Below, one piece after another: positions 7,520 through 15,904 of a DNA stretch of 28,806 nt; position 1 is the stretch's first letter; each line of letters opens with the position of its first letter. The DNA lies in the NCBI GenBank assembly GCA_964564695.1, contig CAZMCC010000048.1, positions 1-28,806 of the forward strand. The letters are read 5' to 3'. The translations under genes and the position numbers were made by a program. Source of the DNA: CAZMCC01 sp964564695 (lineage in GTDB: Bacteria; Planctomycetota; Phycisphaerae; Phycisphaerales; UBA1924). The notes under the pieces were generated by a model. That model ran no database searches. It was not told the DNA's origin and worked only from the letters and a program-made list of their open reading frames with translations.

Positions 7520-8122
7520 TCAGCCGCCGGGTGTGTCGAGCAGACTCTTCAGGCGGGACCCGAGTTCCGGCGGCAGGCCGGGAATCCACGCGGCGTCGAC
7601 CAACCCAACGTCGATCATGTCGCGGACGTGCGTGCGGTCCTTGTCCCGGAACGCGGTGAGCTTGATCCGCACCAAGGCGTCCAGCGACAGCACCCGATAG
7701 ATCTCACCCGCGGCGTCCTTGGCGGTTTCGGACGCTGTCACGTCGGGATTGGGCGCCGGCTCGCCCGGGCGAACAAGCTCCCCGGCAAAGACGATGTGCA
7801 CGGCCTCCCGTGCGGACGCGGTCGGGTGGTCCAGGAAGAGGTCGATTCCCGCCGCCTTGCGGTGAACGAAGCCGACGGCCTCCAGGGCCTTGCGGGCGGC
7901 ATCAAAGTCGGCGCGACGGATGAGCACGTCGACATCGCGGGTGTTCCGAACGGCGCCGGGATCGACGCGGGAGACCCACAGGGCCACCGCATTCCCCCCC
8001 GCCACGGCGTACGGCACCCCCGCCGATTCCAGCGACTTGGCCGCTTTGAGCAACCTCCGGCGCACGGATTCCACGGCGTTCACCATCCGATCCAGCGAAA
8101 ACGGCCCCAGCGTGGAGCTCAT
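7520..8122 (-). CDS. Nucleotidyltransferase-fold protein, function unknown (200 aa)
   Basis: The core looks like the DNA polymerase beta-type nucleotidyltransferase fold: YAVAGGNAVALW (38-49, the G-G motif), TRDVDVLI (61-68, the D-x-D metal pair D63/D65), and DLFLD (94-98, candidate third carboxylate). Proteins of this shape include AbiEii-like toxins and the many stand-alone uncharacterised transferases. No antitoxin-like partner lies beside it; the neighbour downstream is lysA, 29 bp away on the same strand, so they may be cotranscribed. It diverges from asnS across 80 bp. The substrate cannot be told from sequence. Confidence 0.75.
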   Translation of the reverse strand: MSSTLGPFSLDRMVNAVESVRRRLLKAAKSLESAGVPYAVAGGNAVALWVSRVDPGAVRNTRDVDVLIRRADFDAARKALEAVGFVHRKAAGIDLFLDHPTASAREAVHIVFAGELVRPGEPAPNPDVTASETAKDAAGEIYRVLSLDALVRIKLTAFRDKDRTHVRDMIDVGLVDAAWIPGLPPELGSRLKSLLDTPGG

Positions 8123-8202
8123 GCCCGAATCGTATCGGGCCGCCGGCCCTCGCGGGAGCAGGGAAACGCACTACCATCGGCCTCTCCGGAGGCCCCGACC
8201 GC

Positions 8203-9693
<1,491 letters not shown>

Positions 9694-9708
9694 GCGCCAT
9701 CGCAGCGT

Positions 9709-9990
9709 TCACGGATCGTCGGAAACAATGGTCACAAAGACGAGTTCCAGGCGAGGCGGATCCTTGAAGAACCCGTCGAAGTGCAGCGTGACACGCAGCT
9801 CGGGCGACTCGATCGAGCGGTAGGAACTCTCCATGTATCCGTACCAGGCCGAGTCCGACGCGCGTCGGAGCCATTCGACCGGGTTGTCCGCGAGTTCCGC
9901 GATGTGAGCGATGAGTTCTTCCCGCATCGGCCCCGGGAACAGAGCAATCTGCTGACGAGCGACCCGAGACACCCCGATCGCGCGATTCAC
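9709..9990 (-). CDS. Small protein paired with Panacea antitoxin; candidate toxin (93 aa)
   Basis: It starts with GTG overlapping the stop of the Panacea-domain gene by 4 bases (GTGA), so the two are almost certainly translated together. The layout is a short strand (IGVSRVARQQ), a helical stretch (PMREELIAHIAELADNPVEWLRRA), then strands (YMESSYRS, LRVTLHF, RLELVFVTIV). This order resembles the RelE/ParE toxin fold, but I do not see the family's clear residue signature. The toxin role is inferred from the partner: Panacea antitoxins pair with many unrelated toxins. It is convergent with asnS, with 15 bp between. Confidence 0.6.
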   Translation of the reverse strand: MNRAIGVSRVARQQIALFPGPMREELIAHIAELADNPVEWLRRASDSAWYGYMESSYRSIESPELRVTLHFDGFFKDPPRLELVFVTIVSDDP

Positions 9991-10571
9991 GTCTGCGAGT
10001 CCAGCGTCCGCCAGTACGCGACCGCCTCGTCCCAGGGGATCGTCTTCCCGGCACGAACATCGGCGCGAGCCTGTCGAAGCTGCTCTGGATCAATCCCGCG
10101 CCGTCGGCAGGCGCGGTTGTAAAGCTCGTTGAAACACGCCGCGATCGATTCCGGAGAGATCCTGTTGCGTCCCGCATCGTCGGCGCCCAGTTCCTTGCGG
10201 GCCTCACGCCACGGCGACTGCCGGTGCGACATCGCTCGCAGCCCGCTCGCCGAGTATCGCCGGTACTGTCGCCAGATCGATTCCAGCAGCAGTTGCTCCT
10301 GACGGCTCGCCACGCCGCTGGCGCTCGCTTCATCCTTGCTGATGACCTCTTGCCCGAATCGCTTGAACGCCGGCCGGATCGCCGGCACCACCGGCCCGTG
10401 CTTCCACGCCTGGATCTCTTCGTCGAAAAGCGGATGCCCTTCGACCGCCAGCGACCACCCCTGCGCAAAGTACAGCAGCTTGTGCAAATGCATCTGCGTG
10501 ATCGGCGACGGCTCGCGATCGATCGCCGCGAGGTGAAGCAGATACCGGGCTGCGCTTTCGGCGGTGGTCAT
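9987..10571 (-). CDS. Panacea (SocA/GepA-like, DUF4065) domain antitoxin (194 aa)
   Basis: The Panacea domain is visible at residues ~27-125: LHKLLYFAQGW (29-39), EIQAWKHGPVVP (52-63) and LRAMSHRQSPWREAR (111-125), the three hallmark blocks of the SocA/GepA family. SocA in Caulobacter neutralises the toxin SocB, and the domain is known as a widespread antitoxin of varied toxins. Residues ~145-194 are an extra charged tail (RADVRAGKTIPWDEAV...) that resembles the short C-terminal tails of type II antitoxins and could contact the partner. I chose the ATG at 10569-10571 because upstream residues are not family-like. The downstream gene overlaps by 4 bases. Confidence 0.82.
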   Translation of the reverse strand: MTTAESAARYLLHLAAIDREPSPITQMHLHKLLYFAQGWSLAVEGHPLFDEEIQAWKHGPVVPAIRPAFKRFGQEVISKDEASASGVASRQEQLLLESIWRQYRRYSASGLRAMSHRQSPWREARKELGADDAGRNRISPESIAACFNELYNRACRRRGIDPEQLRQARADVRAGKTIPWDEAVAYWRTLDSQT

Positions 10572-10689
10572 CGTTTCACCCGCTCCCACCCATCCCGAAC
10601 ATCTGCCGAATAGTACCTCGCGACCCGATGGAATGCAAGCAGGAAACAAGTACTGTCGCTTTGCCCCACGCCCCCGTTACGTTTGCCCC

Positions 10690-11148
10690 ATGCGCGCCCT
10701 GCTCACCAACATCCTCCCCCTCCTCCTCGCCGCCCTCGCCGGCGTCGCCACCGCTTACCAGCCCGGCGTGAACGCCCGCTTCGCGCAGGTCGTCGACTCG
10801 CGCATGCACGCCGGCGTGCTCAGCTTCGCGGTCGGCACGCTCGCGATGCTCGTCATCGCGCTGCTCGTCCGCGCGGGGATCCCCAGCCCCGAGAAGGTAG
10901 CCTCGGCCCCGTGGTGGTCGTTCACCGGCGGGCTCCTGGGAACGTTCTTCGTCATCATGGCGATCGTGCTCGTGCCGCGGATCGGCACGCTCAACTACCT
11001 CGCGGCCGTCATCGCCGGGCAGCTCATCGCATCCGCCGTGGTCGACCACTTCGGGCACATGGGCCTGGGCGTGCGCGAGATCACGCCGGGCCGGATGCTC
11101 GGGATCGCCCTCGTGGTCGCGGGCGTGGCGTGCGTGCGCCTGGGTTAG
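10690..11148 (+). CDS. YdcZ-like (DUF606) DMT-superfamily membrane protein
   Basis: A 152-residue membrane protein with about five helices: residues ~3-22, 42-62, 73-96, 104-120 and 133-150. The N-terminal pattern AGVATAYQPGVNARFA and the middle blocks PWWSFTGGLLGTFFV and GTLNYLAAVIAGQL, with a late HFG...GVREITPGRMLGIALV, are those of the DUF606/YdcZ family. Such half-size drug/metabolite transporter relatives probably work as dimers; the substrate is unknown. The ATG lies close to the first helix. The TAG stop overlaps the TAA of the convergent neighbour. Confidence 0.85.
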   Translation: MRALLTNILPLLLAALAGVATAYQPGVNARFAQVVDSRMHAGVLSFAVGTLAMLVIALLVRAGIPSPEKVASAPWWSFTGGLLGTFFVIMAIVLVPRIGTLNYLAAVIAGQLIASAVVDHFGHMGLGVREITPGRMLGIALVVAGVACVRLG

Positions 11149-11672
11149 CCCGCCGCCGGCTTGGCCGCGCCGGCCCGCAGCGCCGCCCGCGCCGTCTTGG
11201 CGCCACATTCCGGGCACGTCACCGCCGAGATGCCGCAGTGGTCGCACATGTCGACGACGCACCCCTCGAGGTCGTAGCCGCACGCCGGGCATCGGCCGCG
11301 CAGGCGCGTGAGCCCCGCGACATAGACCCAGACCATCACCGAAACGATCGCGAGCACAAACAGCCAGTACGGCACATAGAACCGCAGCCCCTGCTCGTTG
11401 TTCCAGAACACCACCGTCCAGATCATGTCGACCGTCGGTGTGTACGGGCCGAGGTACGCCGTCTGCGGGATGTCCTGGATGACGGTCTTCTCGTTCAGCA
11501 GACCGACGCCCACCGCGCCGGGCCGGAAGATGAGCAACGGCCCGTGCGCGCTGCGGGCCATGAACCCCAGGTGCGGGCTCACGCAGTAGATCACGAGCAC
11601 GACGATCAACGCCGGCGTCGCGGTGCGACGCACGAACGCATGCCAGCGGGGTTTGTCCGCACGCCGGGCCAT
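11145..11672 (-). CDS. Two-TM membrane protein with C-terminal zinc ribbon (planctomycete type)
   Basis: 175 residues. A first helix at ~19-37 and a second at ~99-121 enclose an extracytoplasmic loop of ~60 residues; after the second helix come Cys pairs C128/C131 (CPACGYDL), C143/C146 (CDHCG) and C153/C156 (CPECG), i.e. a double zinc-ribbon-like tail in the cytosol. Proteins with a CPxCGYDLxG...CPECG tail are common in Phycisphaerae-like genomes, without known function. The ATG faces the glycosylase gene across 50 bp (divergent). Confidence 0.75.
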   Translation of the reverse strand: MARRADKPRWHAFVRRTATPALIVVLVIYCVSPHLGFMARSAHGPLLIFRPGAVGVGLLNEKTVIQDIPQTAYLGPYTPTVDMIWTVVFWNNEQGLRFYVPYWLFVLAIVSVMVWVYVAGLTRLRGRCPACGYDLEGCVVDMCDHCGISAVTCPECGAKTARAALRAGAAKPAAG

Positions 11673-11722
11673 TGGGTAAGGATACCGGCGGCGGGAGGAG
11701 GGGCGGGGTCGGAACGTGCTGC

Positions 11723-12682
11723 ATGCCCGAACTGCCGGACGTGACGATCTATGTGGAAGCGCTGCGCCCGCGAATAGTCGGGCGGGTGGTGTCGCGTGTC
11801 AGCGTGAAAGGCCCGTTCCTGGTGCGGACCTTCGAGCCGTCGATCGACGAGGTCGAGGGGCGGGTGGTGACGGGGGTCGAGCGGCTGGGGAAACGGATCG
11901 TGCTCGCGCTGGAATCGGAGATGTTCCTCGCGATCCACCTCATGATCGCGGGGCGCCTGCTGTGGAAGGCCGCGGGCGCGAAACCGTCGGGGAAGATCGA
12001 CCTCGCGGCGATCGAGTTCGCGGATCCGCCCGGCGCGATCGCAAACTCCGATCGGCCGCCCCCCGGCACCCTCATTCTCACCGAGGCGAGCACGATGAAG
12101 CGGGCCGCGTTGCACGTGCTCGCCTCGCGGGCGGCGCTCACCGAGCTTGCGCCGGTGGGGCTCGACGTGCTCTCGTGCTCAACCGAGGAGTTCGCCGCAC
12201 GCCTGACGAGCGAGAACCGGACGCTCAAGCGCGCCCTCACGTCGCCCAGGCTCTTCGACGGCATCGGGAACGCATACTCCGACGAGCTGCTGTGGGAGGC
12301 GCGGCTGAGCCCGATCAGGCTGACGTCGGCGCTCGTGCCGGATGAGATTGCCCGCCTCCACTCGGCCGCGAAGTCCACCCTCACGCACTGGACCGACGTG
12401 CTGCGGCATGACTTCGGCCTCGACGCCGGCGGCCCGGGCCGCTTCCCCGGCCCCGGCCAGATCACCGCCTTCCGCCCCGACTTCGCCGTCCACGGGAAGT
12501 TCGGCAAGCCGGGGGGGTGCCCCCGCTGCGGGCACAACGTGGCCCGGATCGTGCGGGCCGAAAGCGAAGTGAACTACTGCCCGACCTGCCAGACCGGGGG
12601 AAAAGTCCTCGCCGACCGGCTCCTGAGCCGGCTGCTCAAAGACGACTGGCCCAGCACCGTCGAAGAATGGGAAGCGACCTGA
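11723..12682 (+). CDS. Fpg/Nei-family DNA glycosylase/AP lyase
   Basis: Base excision repair enzyme that removes oxidised bases and cleaves the abasic site. After loss of Met, the catalytic Pro and Glu of MPELPDV lie at the N-terminus; K57 in RLGKRI matches the beta-lyase-assisting lysine of Fpg. The helix-two-turn-helix region is around LTSPRLFDGIGNAYSDELLWEARLSP. The zinc finger has CPRCG and CPTCQ, 21 residues apart. It differs from textbook MutM: the usual HLGMSG is HLMIAG, and about 29 residues extend past the finger, so substrate preference (MutM or Nei-like) is uncertain. The 319 residues are long for the family (~270-275). The ATG at 11723 is fixed by the need for the N-terminal Pro. 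A peptidase gene follows after 17 bp. Confidence 0.88.
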   Translation: MPELPDVTIYVEALRPRIVGRVVSRVSVKGPFLVRTFEPSIDEVEGRVVTGVERLGKRIVLALESEMFLAIHLMIAGRLLWKAAGAKPSGKIDLAAIEFADPPGAIANSDRPPPGTLILTEASTMKRAALHVLASRAALTELAPVGLDVLSCSTEEFAARLTSENRTLKRALTSPRLFDGIGNAYSDELLWEARLSPIRLTSALVPDEIARLHSAAKSTLTHWTDVLRHDFGLDAGGPGRFPGPGQITAFRPDFAVHGKFGKPGGCPRCGHNVARIVRAESEVNYCPTCQTGGKVLADRLLSRLLKDDWPSTVEEWEAT

Positions 12683-12699
12683 CCGACTACCCTCGCGGC

Positions 12700-14007
12700 A
12701 TGACTCGACTGCTGCCCGTTCGTTCCCTCCACGTGCACGCGGCGATGCTCGCGCTCGTCACCTGCGGCGCCCCGGCACTGGCCGACCGCGAAGCGGTCGA
12801 GCAGGCGATGGCGGCGATGGAAAAGGCCGTGCTTGCGGGTGACGTCGCGGGGTATCTCAAGAACGTCGTCCCCGCGACCGGCTCGCACGCCGACCCCGTG
12901 TTCCGCAAGGAGCAGGAGAACTGGGCCGCGGACCTCAAGCTGCACGTGCCCGAGATGTTCGACCTCGCGGTCGGGGACCCCGGCGAGAAGCGCGAGGTGT
13001 TCGGCGACGACCGCGCCGAGTTCGAGCTCACCATGAGCTGGCGCATGCCGGCCCGCGAGAGCGGCGACGGGCCCGGCGGCAAGGGCGGCAAGGACCGCGC
13101 GGTCTCGTTCCCCGCGGTCTTCGTTCGCGGCGGCGACGGCGAGTGGCTCTTCGCCGGCGAGCAGTGGGTCGTGATCGACAGCACCGAGATGCTCCCCGAC
13201 GCCCCCGCGGACACGCCGATGCCGGCCGCCCGCGCCAAGGCGGTCGCCGGGCTCGACGAGGTCGCCCAGCGGGTGCTCGAGGTGATGCCCGAGGTTCGGG
13301 CCCACTGCGAGGAGGGCTTCGAGCTCAAGGTGAAGCACACGCAGGAGGTCAAGGTCTACGCCGACATGAAGCACCTGCAGGCGTCGATCTATCTCAGCTA
13401 CAGCGACCCGCTCGGCGGGTGGAACGAGCCCGGCGAGTCGATCAAGCTGCTCGCGAGCCCGCGGACCGGCAAGGGCTCGCTGCGCACGCTGCTGGCCCAC
13501 GAGTTCGGGCACGTGGCCACGTTCGAGATGGGGCCGAAGGCGACCGACATGCCGTGGTGGCTGGTCGAGGGTGTCGCGGAACTCTCGGCGGAGAAGTTCG
13601 CCAGCCGCGGCAAGGACGCGGCCGGTTTCGCACGCACGCACGCCAAGGCCGGCACGCTGGCGCCGTGGGCCGAGATGACCGACTTCCGCAAGACTCCCGA
13701 CAAGTGGATGAACCACGTCTACAAGCAGGGCCAGGCGATGGCGGGGTACGTCTCCGAGAAGTACGGCCGGACCACGCGCAACGCATGGCTCCGCGAGATG
13801 GCCCAGGGCGGCACACTCGACGACGCGACCAAACACGCGCTGGGATTGAGCTTCGACGACCTCGACACGCAGTGGCGGGCGTCGGTCCACGAGGCCGTGA
13901 AGAAGGAGCAGGAAGAGAAGGCCACGGAACCGAAGGAGGCCGCGAAGGAGCCGGAGGCCCCGAAGGACGGGGACAAGGCCCCGGTCAAGGACACCGGCAA
14001 GCCCTAG
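12700..14007 (+). CDS. Secreted gluzincin-type (peptidase MA-like) metalloprotease candidate
   Basis: 435 residues with a signal peptide (about 1-28, ending AALVTC...PALA). The catalytic region has HEFGH (H267-H271) and, 18 residues later, E290 in WLVEGVAE, the HExxH plus E-G-x-A-E arrangement of MA-like zinc peptidases. Residues ~30-200 form an N-terminal domain with a DREAVEQAMAAMEKAV helix, possibly a ketosteroid-isomerase-like fold with an EWLFAGEQWVVID strand. Residues ~400-435 are a Lys/Glu/Pro-rich low-complexity tail. The ATG at 12700 was chosen over one at 12667 because it starts directly at the signal peptide. It follows the glycosylase gene by 17 bp. The target is unknown. Confidence 0.8.
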   Translation: MTRLLPVRSLHVHAAMLALVTCGAPALADREAVEQAMAAMEKAVLAGDVAGYLKNVVPATGSHADPVFRKEQENWAADLKLHVPEMFDLAVGDPGEKREVFGDDRAEFELTMSWRMPARESGDGPGGKGGKDRAVSFPAVFVRGGDGEWLFAGEQWVVIDSTEMLPDAPADTPMPAARAKAVAGLDEVAQRVLEVMPEVRAHCEEGFELKVKHTQEVKVYADMKHLQASIYLSYSDPLGGWNEPGESIKLLASPRTGKGSLRTLLAHEFGHVATFEMGPKATDMPWWLVEGVAELSAEKFASRGKDAAGFARTHAKAGTLAPWAEMTDFRKTPDKWMNHVYKQGQAMAGYVSEKYGRTTRNAWLREMAQGGTLDDATKHALGLSFDDLDTQWRASVHEAVKKEQEEKATEPKEAAKEPEAPKDGDKAPVKDTGKP

Positions 14008-14918
14008 TGGGTGCCGCCGCCTGCGTCCTTCTTCTTGGCGGCGCTCTTCTTCTCAGGCTTCTTCTTCGCTTCGGGCTTCTTCTTGGCGCCTGAGTCGCCG
14101 TGGCCGCCGCCCGACTCCGCGCCGTGACCACCGGCACTCGATGCCTCGGCGGCGTGGGCGTCCTTCGCGCCGGTCTGCTCGGCGGGCACGGCGACCATGG
14201 ACGGCGCCTGATCGGCCGGCGGACGCTGAAGCACCACGAACCAGATCGCCAGCGCGTTCACCGCGGTGACGACGCTCGCCCACCCGATCGTGCGGCTGGT
14301 CTTGAACGGGATCGACTCCAGCCGGCACACCAACTTGTCCATCAGCGCGTAGCCCGGGGTCGAGCGAGGAGCCGAGGGAGCGGCCGGCTCCAGCGCGGGC
14401 GTCGCTCCAGGTGCTGGAGGCGTCGCAGCCGGCGCAACGGGCGCGCTGGGAACGGGCGCTGCGGCGGCAACCGCGGCAACTGGCTGCGGGGCCGGCGCAC
14501 GGCTCGGCACGGCCTTCGCAGGCGCGACCGGTTCGGCACTCACATTCGGGGCGGGAGTCTCGGGCGGCGCCTCGGGCGCGGCATCGCCCGCCGGCGGCTC
14601 GGCCCCGTCGTCCGACTGCCCGTCAGCAATCGCCGCGAGCGCATCGTCAATCGACGAAAGGGTCGGGGCCGGGGCGTCCGACGGCGCCGCGGCCGCGGCC
14701 GACGTCTGGAGCCCCGCCTCCACCAGCATCTGCTCGACATCGAGAAACTCGGGCATCGGCGGGGGCGGCTCGACCGCTGCGGCCAGCTCCTCGGCGCTGC
14801 GGATGGCGTCCTCGAGTGCCGAATCGACCGAGGCGGTGTCCACCCGCCCGGGCGCGGCCGCCCCCGGCGCCCCAGGGGCGGCGAGTTCGGTAGCGCGGGC
14901 ATCGGTGGCGGTGGCCAT
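14004..14918 (-). CDS. Ala/Pro-rich single-TM protein with Lys-rich tail, unknown function
   Basis: 304 residues. Residues 1-110 are acidic with short helical blocks (VDSALEDAIRSAEELAAA, FLDVEQMLVEA, SSIDDALAAIADG). Residues ~110-190 are a flexible Ala/Pro linker. One TM helix lies at ~211-230 (IGWASVVTAVNALAIWFVVL). The tail is Gly/His-rich (GGHGAESGGGHGD) and then Lys-rich (AKKKPEAKKKPEKKSAAKKK). I do not recognise the family. The architecture suggests a membrane-tethered scaffold whose acidic helices bind a partner, but that is a guess. Its TAG stop overlaps the TAG of the peptidase gene at the palindrome CTAG. Ala-rich composition alone is weak evidence, but the ordered TM and motif layout favours a real gene. 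Confidence 0.7.
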   Translation of the reverse strand: MATATDARATELAAPGAPGAAAPGRVDTASVDSALEDAIRSAEELAAAVEPPPPMPEFLDVEQMLVEAGLQTSAAAAAPSDAPAPTLSSIDDALAAIADGQSDDGAEPPAGDAAPEAPPETPAPNVSAEPVAPAKAVPSRAPAPQPVAAVAAAAPVPSAPVAPAATPPAPGATPALEPAAPSAPRSTPGYALMDKLVCRLESIPFKTSRTIGWASVVTAVNALAIWFVVLQRPPADQAPSMVAVPAEQTGAKDAHAAEASSAGGHGAESGGGHGDSGAKKKPEAKKKPEKKSAAKKKDAGGGTH

Positions 14919-14950
14919 GGGGAGGCTGGGAACGGCGGTCGTGGCACGTC

Positions 14951-14993
14951 CGGACGCAGAGAGCCTTGGGGGGCTCGTTGATGCCTGCGTCCG
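14951..14993. repeat. Nested hairpin in a divergent intergenic region
   Basis: CGGACGCAG (14951-14959) and CTGCGTCCG (14985-14993) are perfectly complementary, and inside them GAGCC (14961-14965) pairs with GGCTC (14972-14976) over the loop TTGGGG. It lies 32 bp before the start of the minus-strand gene and 125 bp before rsmE. It could be a leader structure or an operator; nothing more is seen. Confidence 0.45.
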
Positions 14994-15118
14994 GGCCCGG
15001 AAGGATGATCGACCCGGTTATCCGCAAACTCAAGCCCCTTCCCGGGAGTTCGCCCCCCCGCCCCGGTTCTCGGTCCGGACCGCCTGTGCAGCCCGCGCCG
15101 CCGGTAGACTCGCGGCCA

Positions 15119-15838
15119 ATGGGCGTTCACCGTGTCTGGATCGAGGGTTCCCGGCCGCTCCAAGGCGAGGTCGTCCGGCTTTCCGGGGACGAGGCCAAGC
15201 ACGCCCTTCGGGTGAAGCGGGTCGGCGTGGGCGACCCCGTCGAGCTCCTCGACGGGGCGGGATTTGTCGGCTCCGGGGCAGTGGAGCGGGCGAGCGTGCC
15301 CGGCGGCGGCGGCGCGTGGCTCGATGTCCGAGTCGCCTCTGCCCGAACGGCCTCCCCGGTGTTGCCGCGGGTCGAGGTCTGCTCGGCGACCCCCAAGGGG
15401 CCGCGGGCGGGCGAACTCATCGAACAACTGAGCCAGGTCGGGGCCGCGTGCTGGCGTCCCCTCGACACCGAACGCGGCGTCGTGGACCCCGGCGACCTGA
15501 AGCTCGACCGGCTCCGGCGCGTCGCGCTCGAGTCCGCCAAGCAGTGCGGACGGGCGTGGGTCATGGAGATCGGCGAGCCGATCGCGCTCGAAGCGGCCCT
15601 CGCTGCGGGCGGCGCGGCCGTGGTCATCGCCGACGGCGCGGGCGGGGCATACCGAGGTGGTTCAGGCGCCGCGACCATCCGCCTCCTCATCGGCCCCGAA
15701 GGCGGCTGGAGCGACGCAGAACGGGGCCGCATCGCGGCGGCCCCGGCGGCCGTCCTGGCCGGTTTCGGCCCCCACGTGATGCGGATCGAAACGGCCGCGG
15801 TCGCGGCGGCGGCCATCGTCCTGCACGCGGCGCGCTAG
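15119..15838 (+). CDS. rsmE: 16S rRNA (uracil-1498-N3)-methyltransferase RsmE
   Basis: SPOUT methyltransferase of 239 residues that methylates U1498 of 16S rRNA using SAM. The N-terminal PUA-like domain has LSGDEAKHALRVKRVGVGD. The central part has LIEQLSQVG and ERGVV, then RRVALESAKQCGR, a close match to the family's A-x-E-Q-S/C-x-R signature. The SAM-binding knot is LIGPEGGWSDAER from residue 190, and the closing MRIETAAVAAAAI matches the usual LRxETA motif. The ATG at 15119 gives a family-length protein. No strong Shine-Dalgarno precedes it. Confidence 0.93.
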   Translation: MGVHRVWIEGSRPLQGEVVRLSGDEAKHALRVKRVGVGDPVELLDGAGFVGSGAVERASVPGGGGAWLDVRVASARTASPVLPRVEVCSATPKGPRAGELIEQLSQVGAACWRPLDTERGVVDPGDLKLDRLRRVALESAKQCGRAWVMEIGEPIALEAALAAGGAAVVIADGAGGAYRGGSGAATIRLLIGPEGGWSDAERGRIAAAPAAVLAGFGPHVMRIETAAVAAAAIVLHAAR

Positions 15839-15904
15839 CGTTTGTTCCCGGCCGCCCGCCCCCCCGCCCCCCCCGCGACGGCCGGCCCTTCGAGGAGACC
15901 CGAC

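Noticed and set aside
6150..7700. 516-codon open frame opposite lysA
   Set aside because: lysA has full catalytic motifs on the other strand; the frame is Arg/Val-rich with no recognisable domain.
12574..13890. 438-codon open frame opposite the peptidase
   Set aside because: The plus-strand frame has a signal peptide and HExxH; the minus frame is Leu/Arg/His-rich with no motif.
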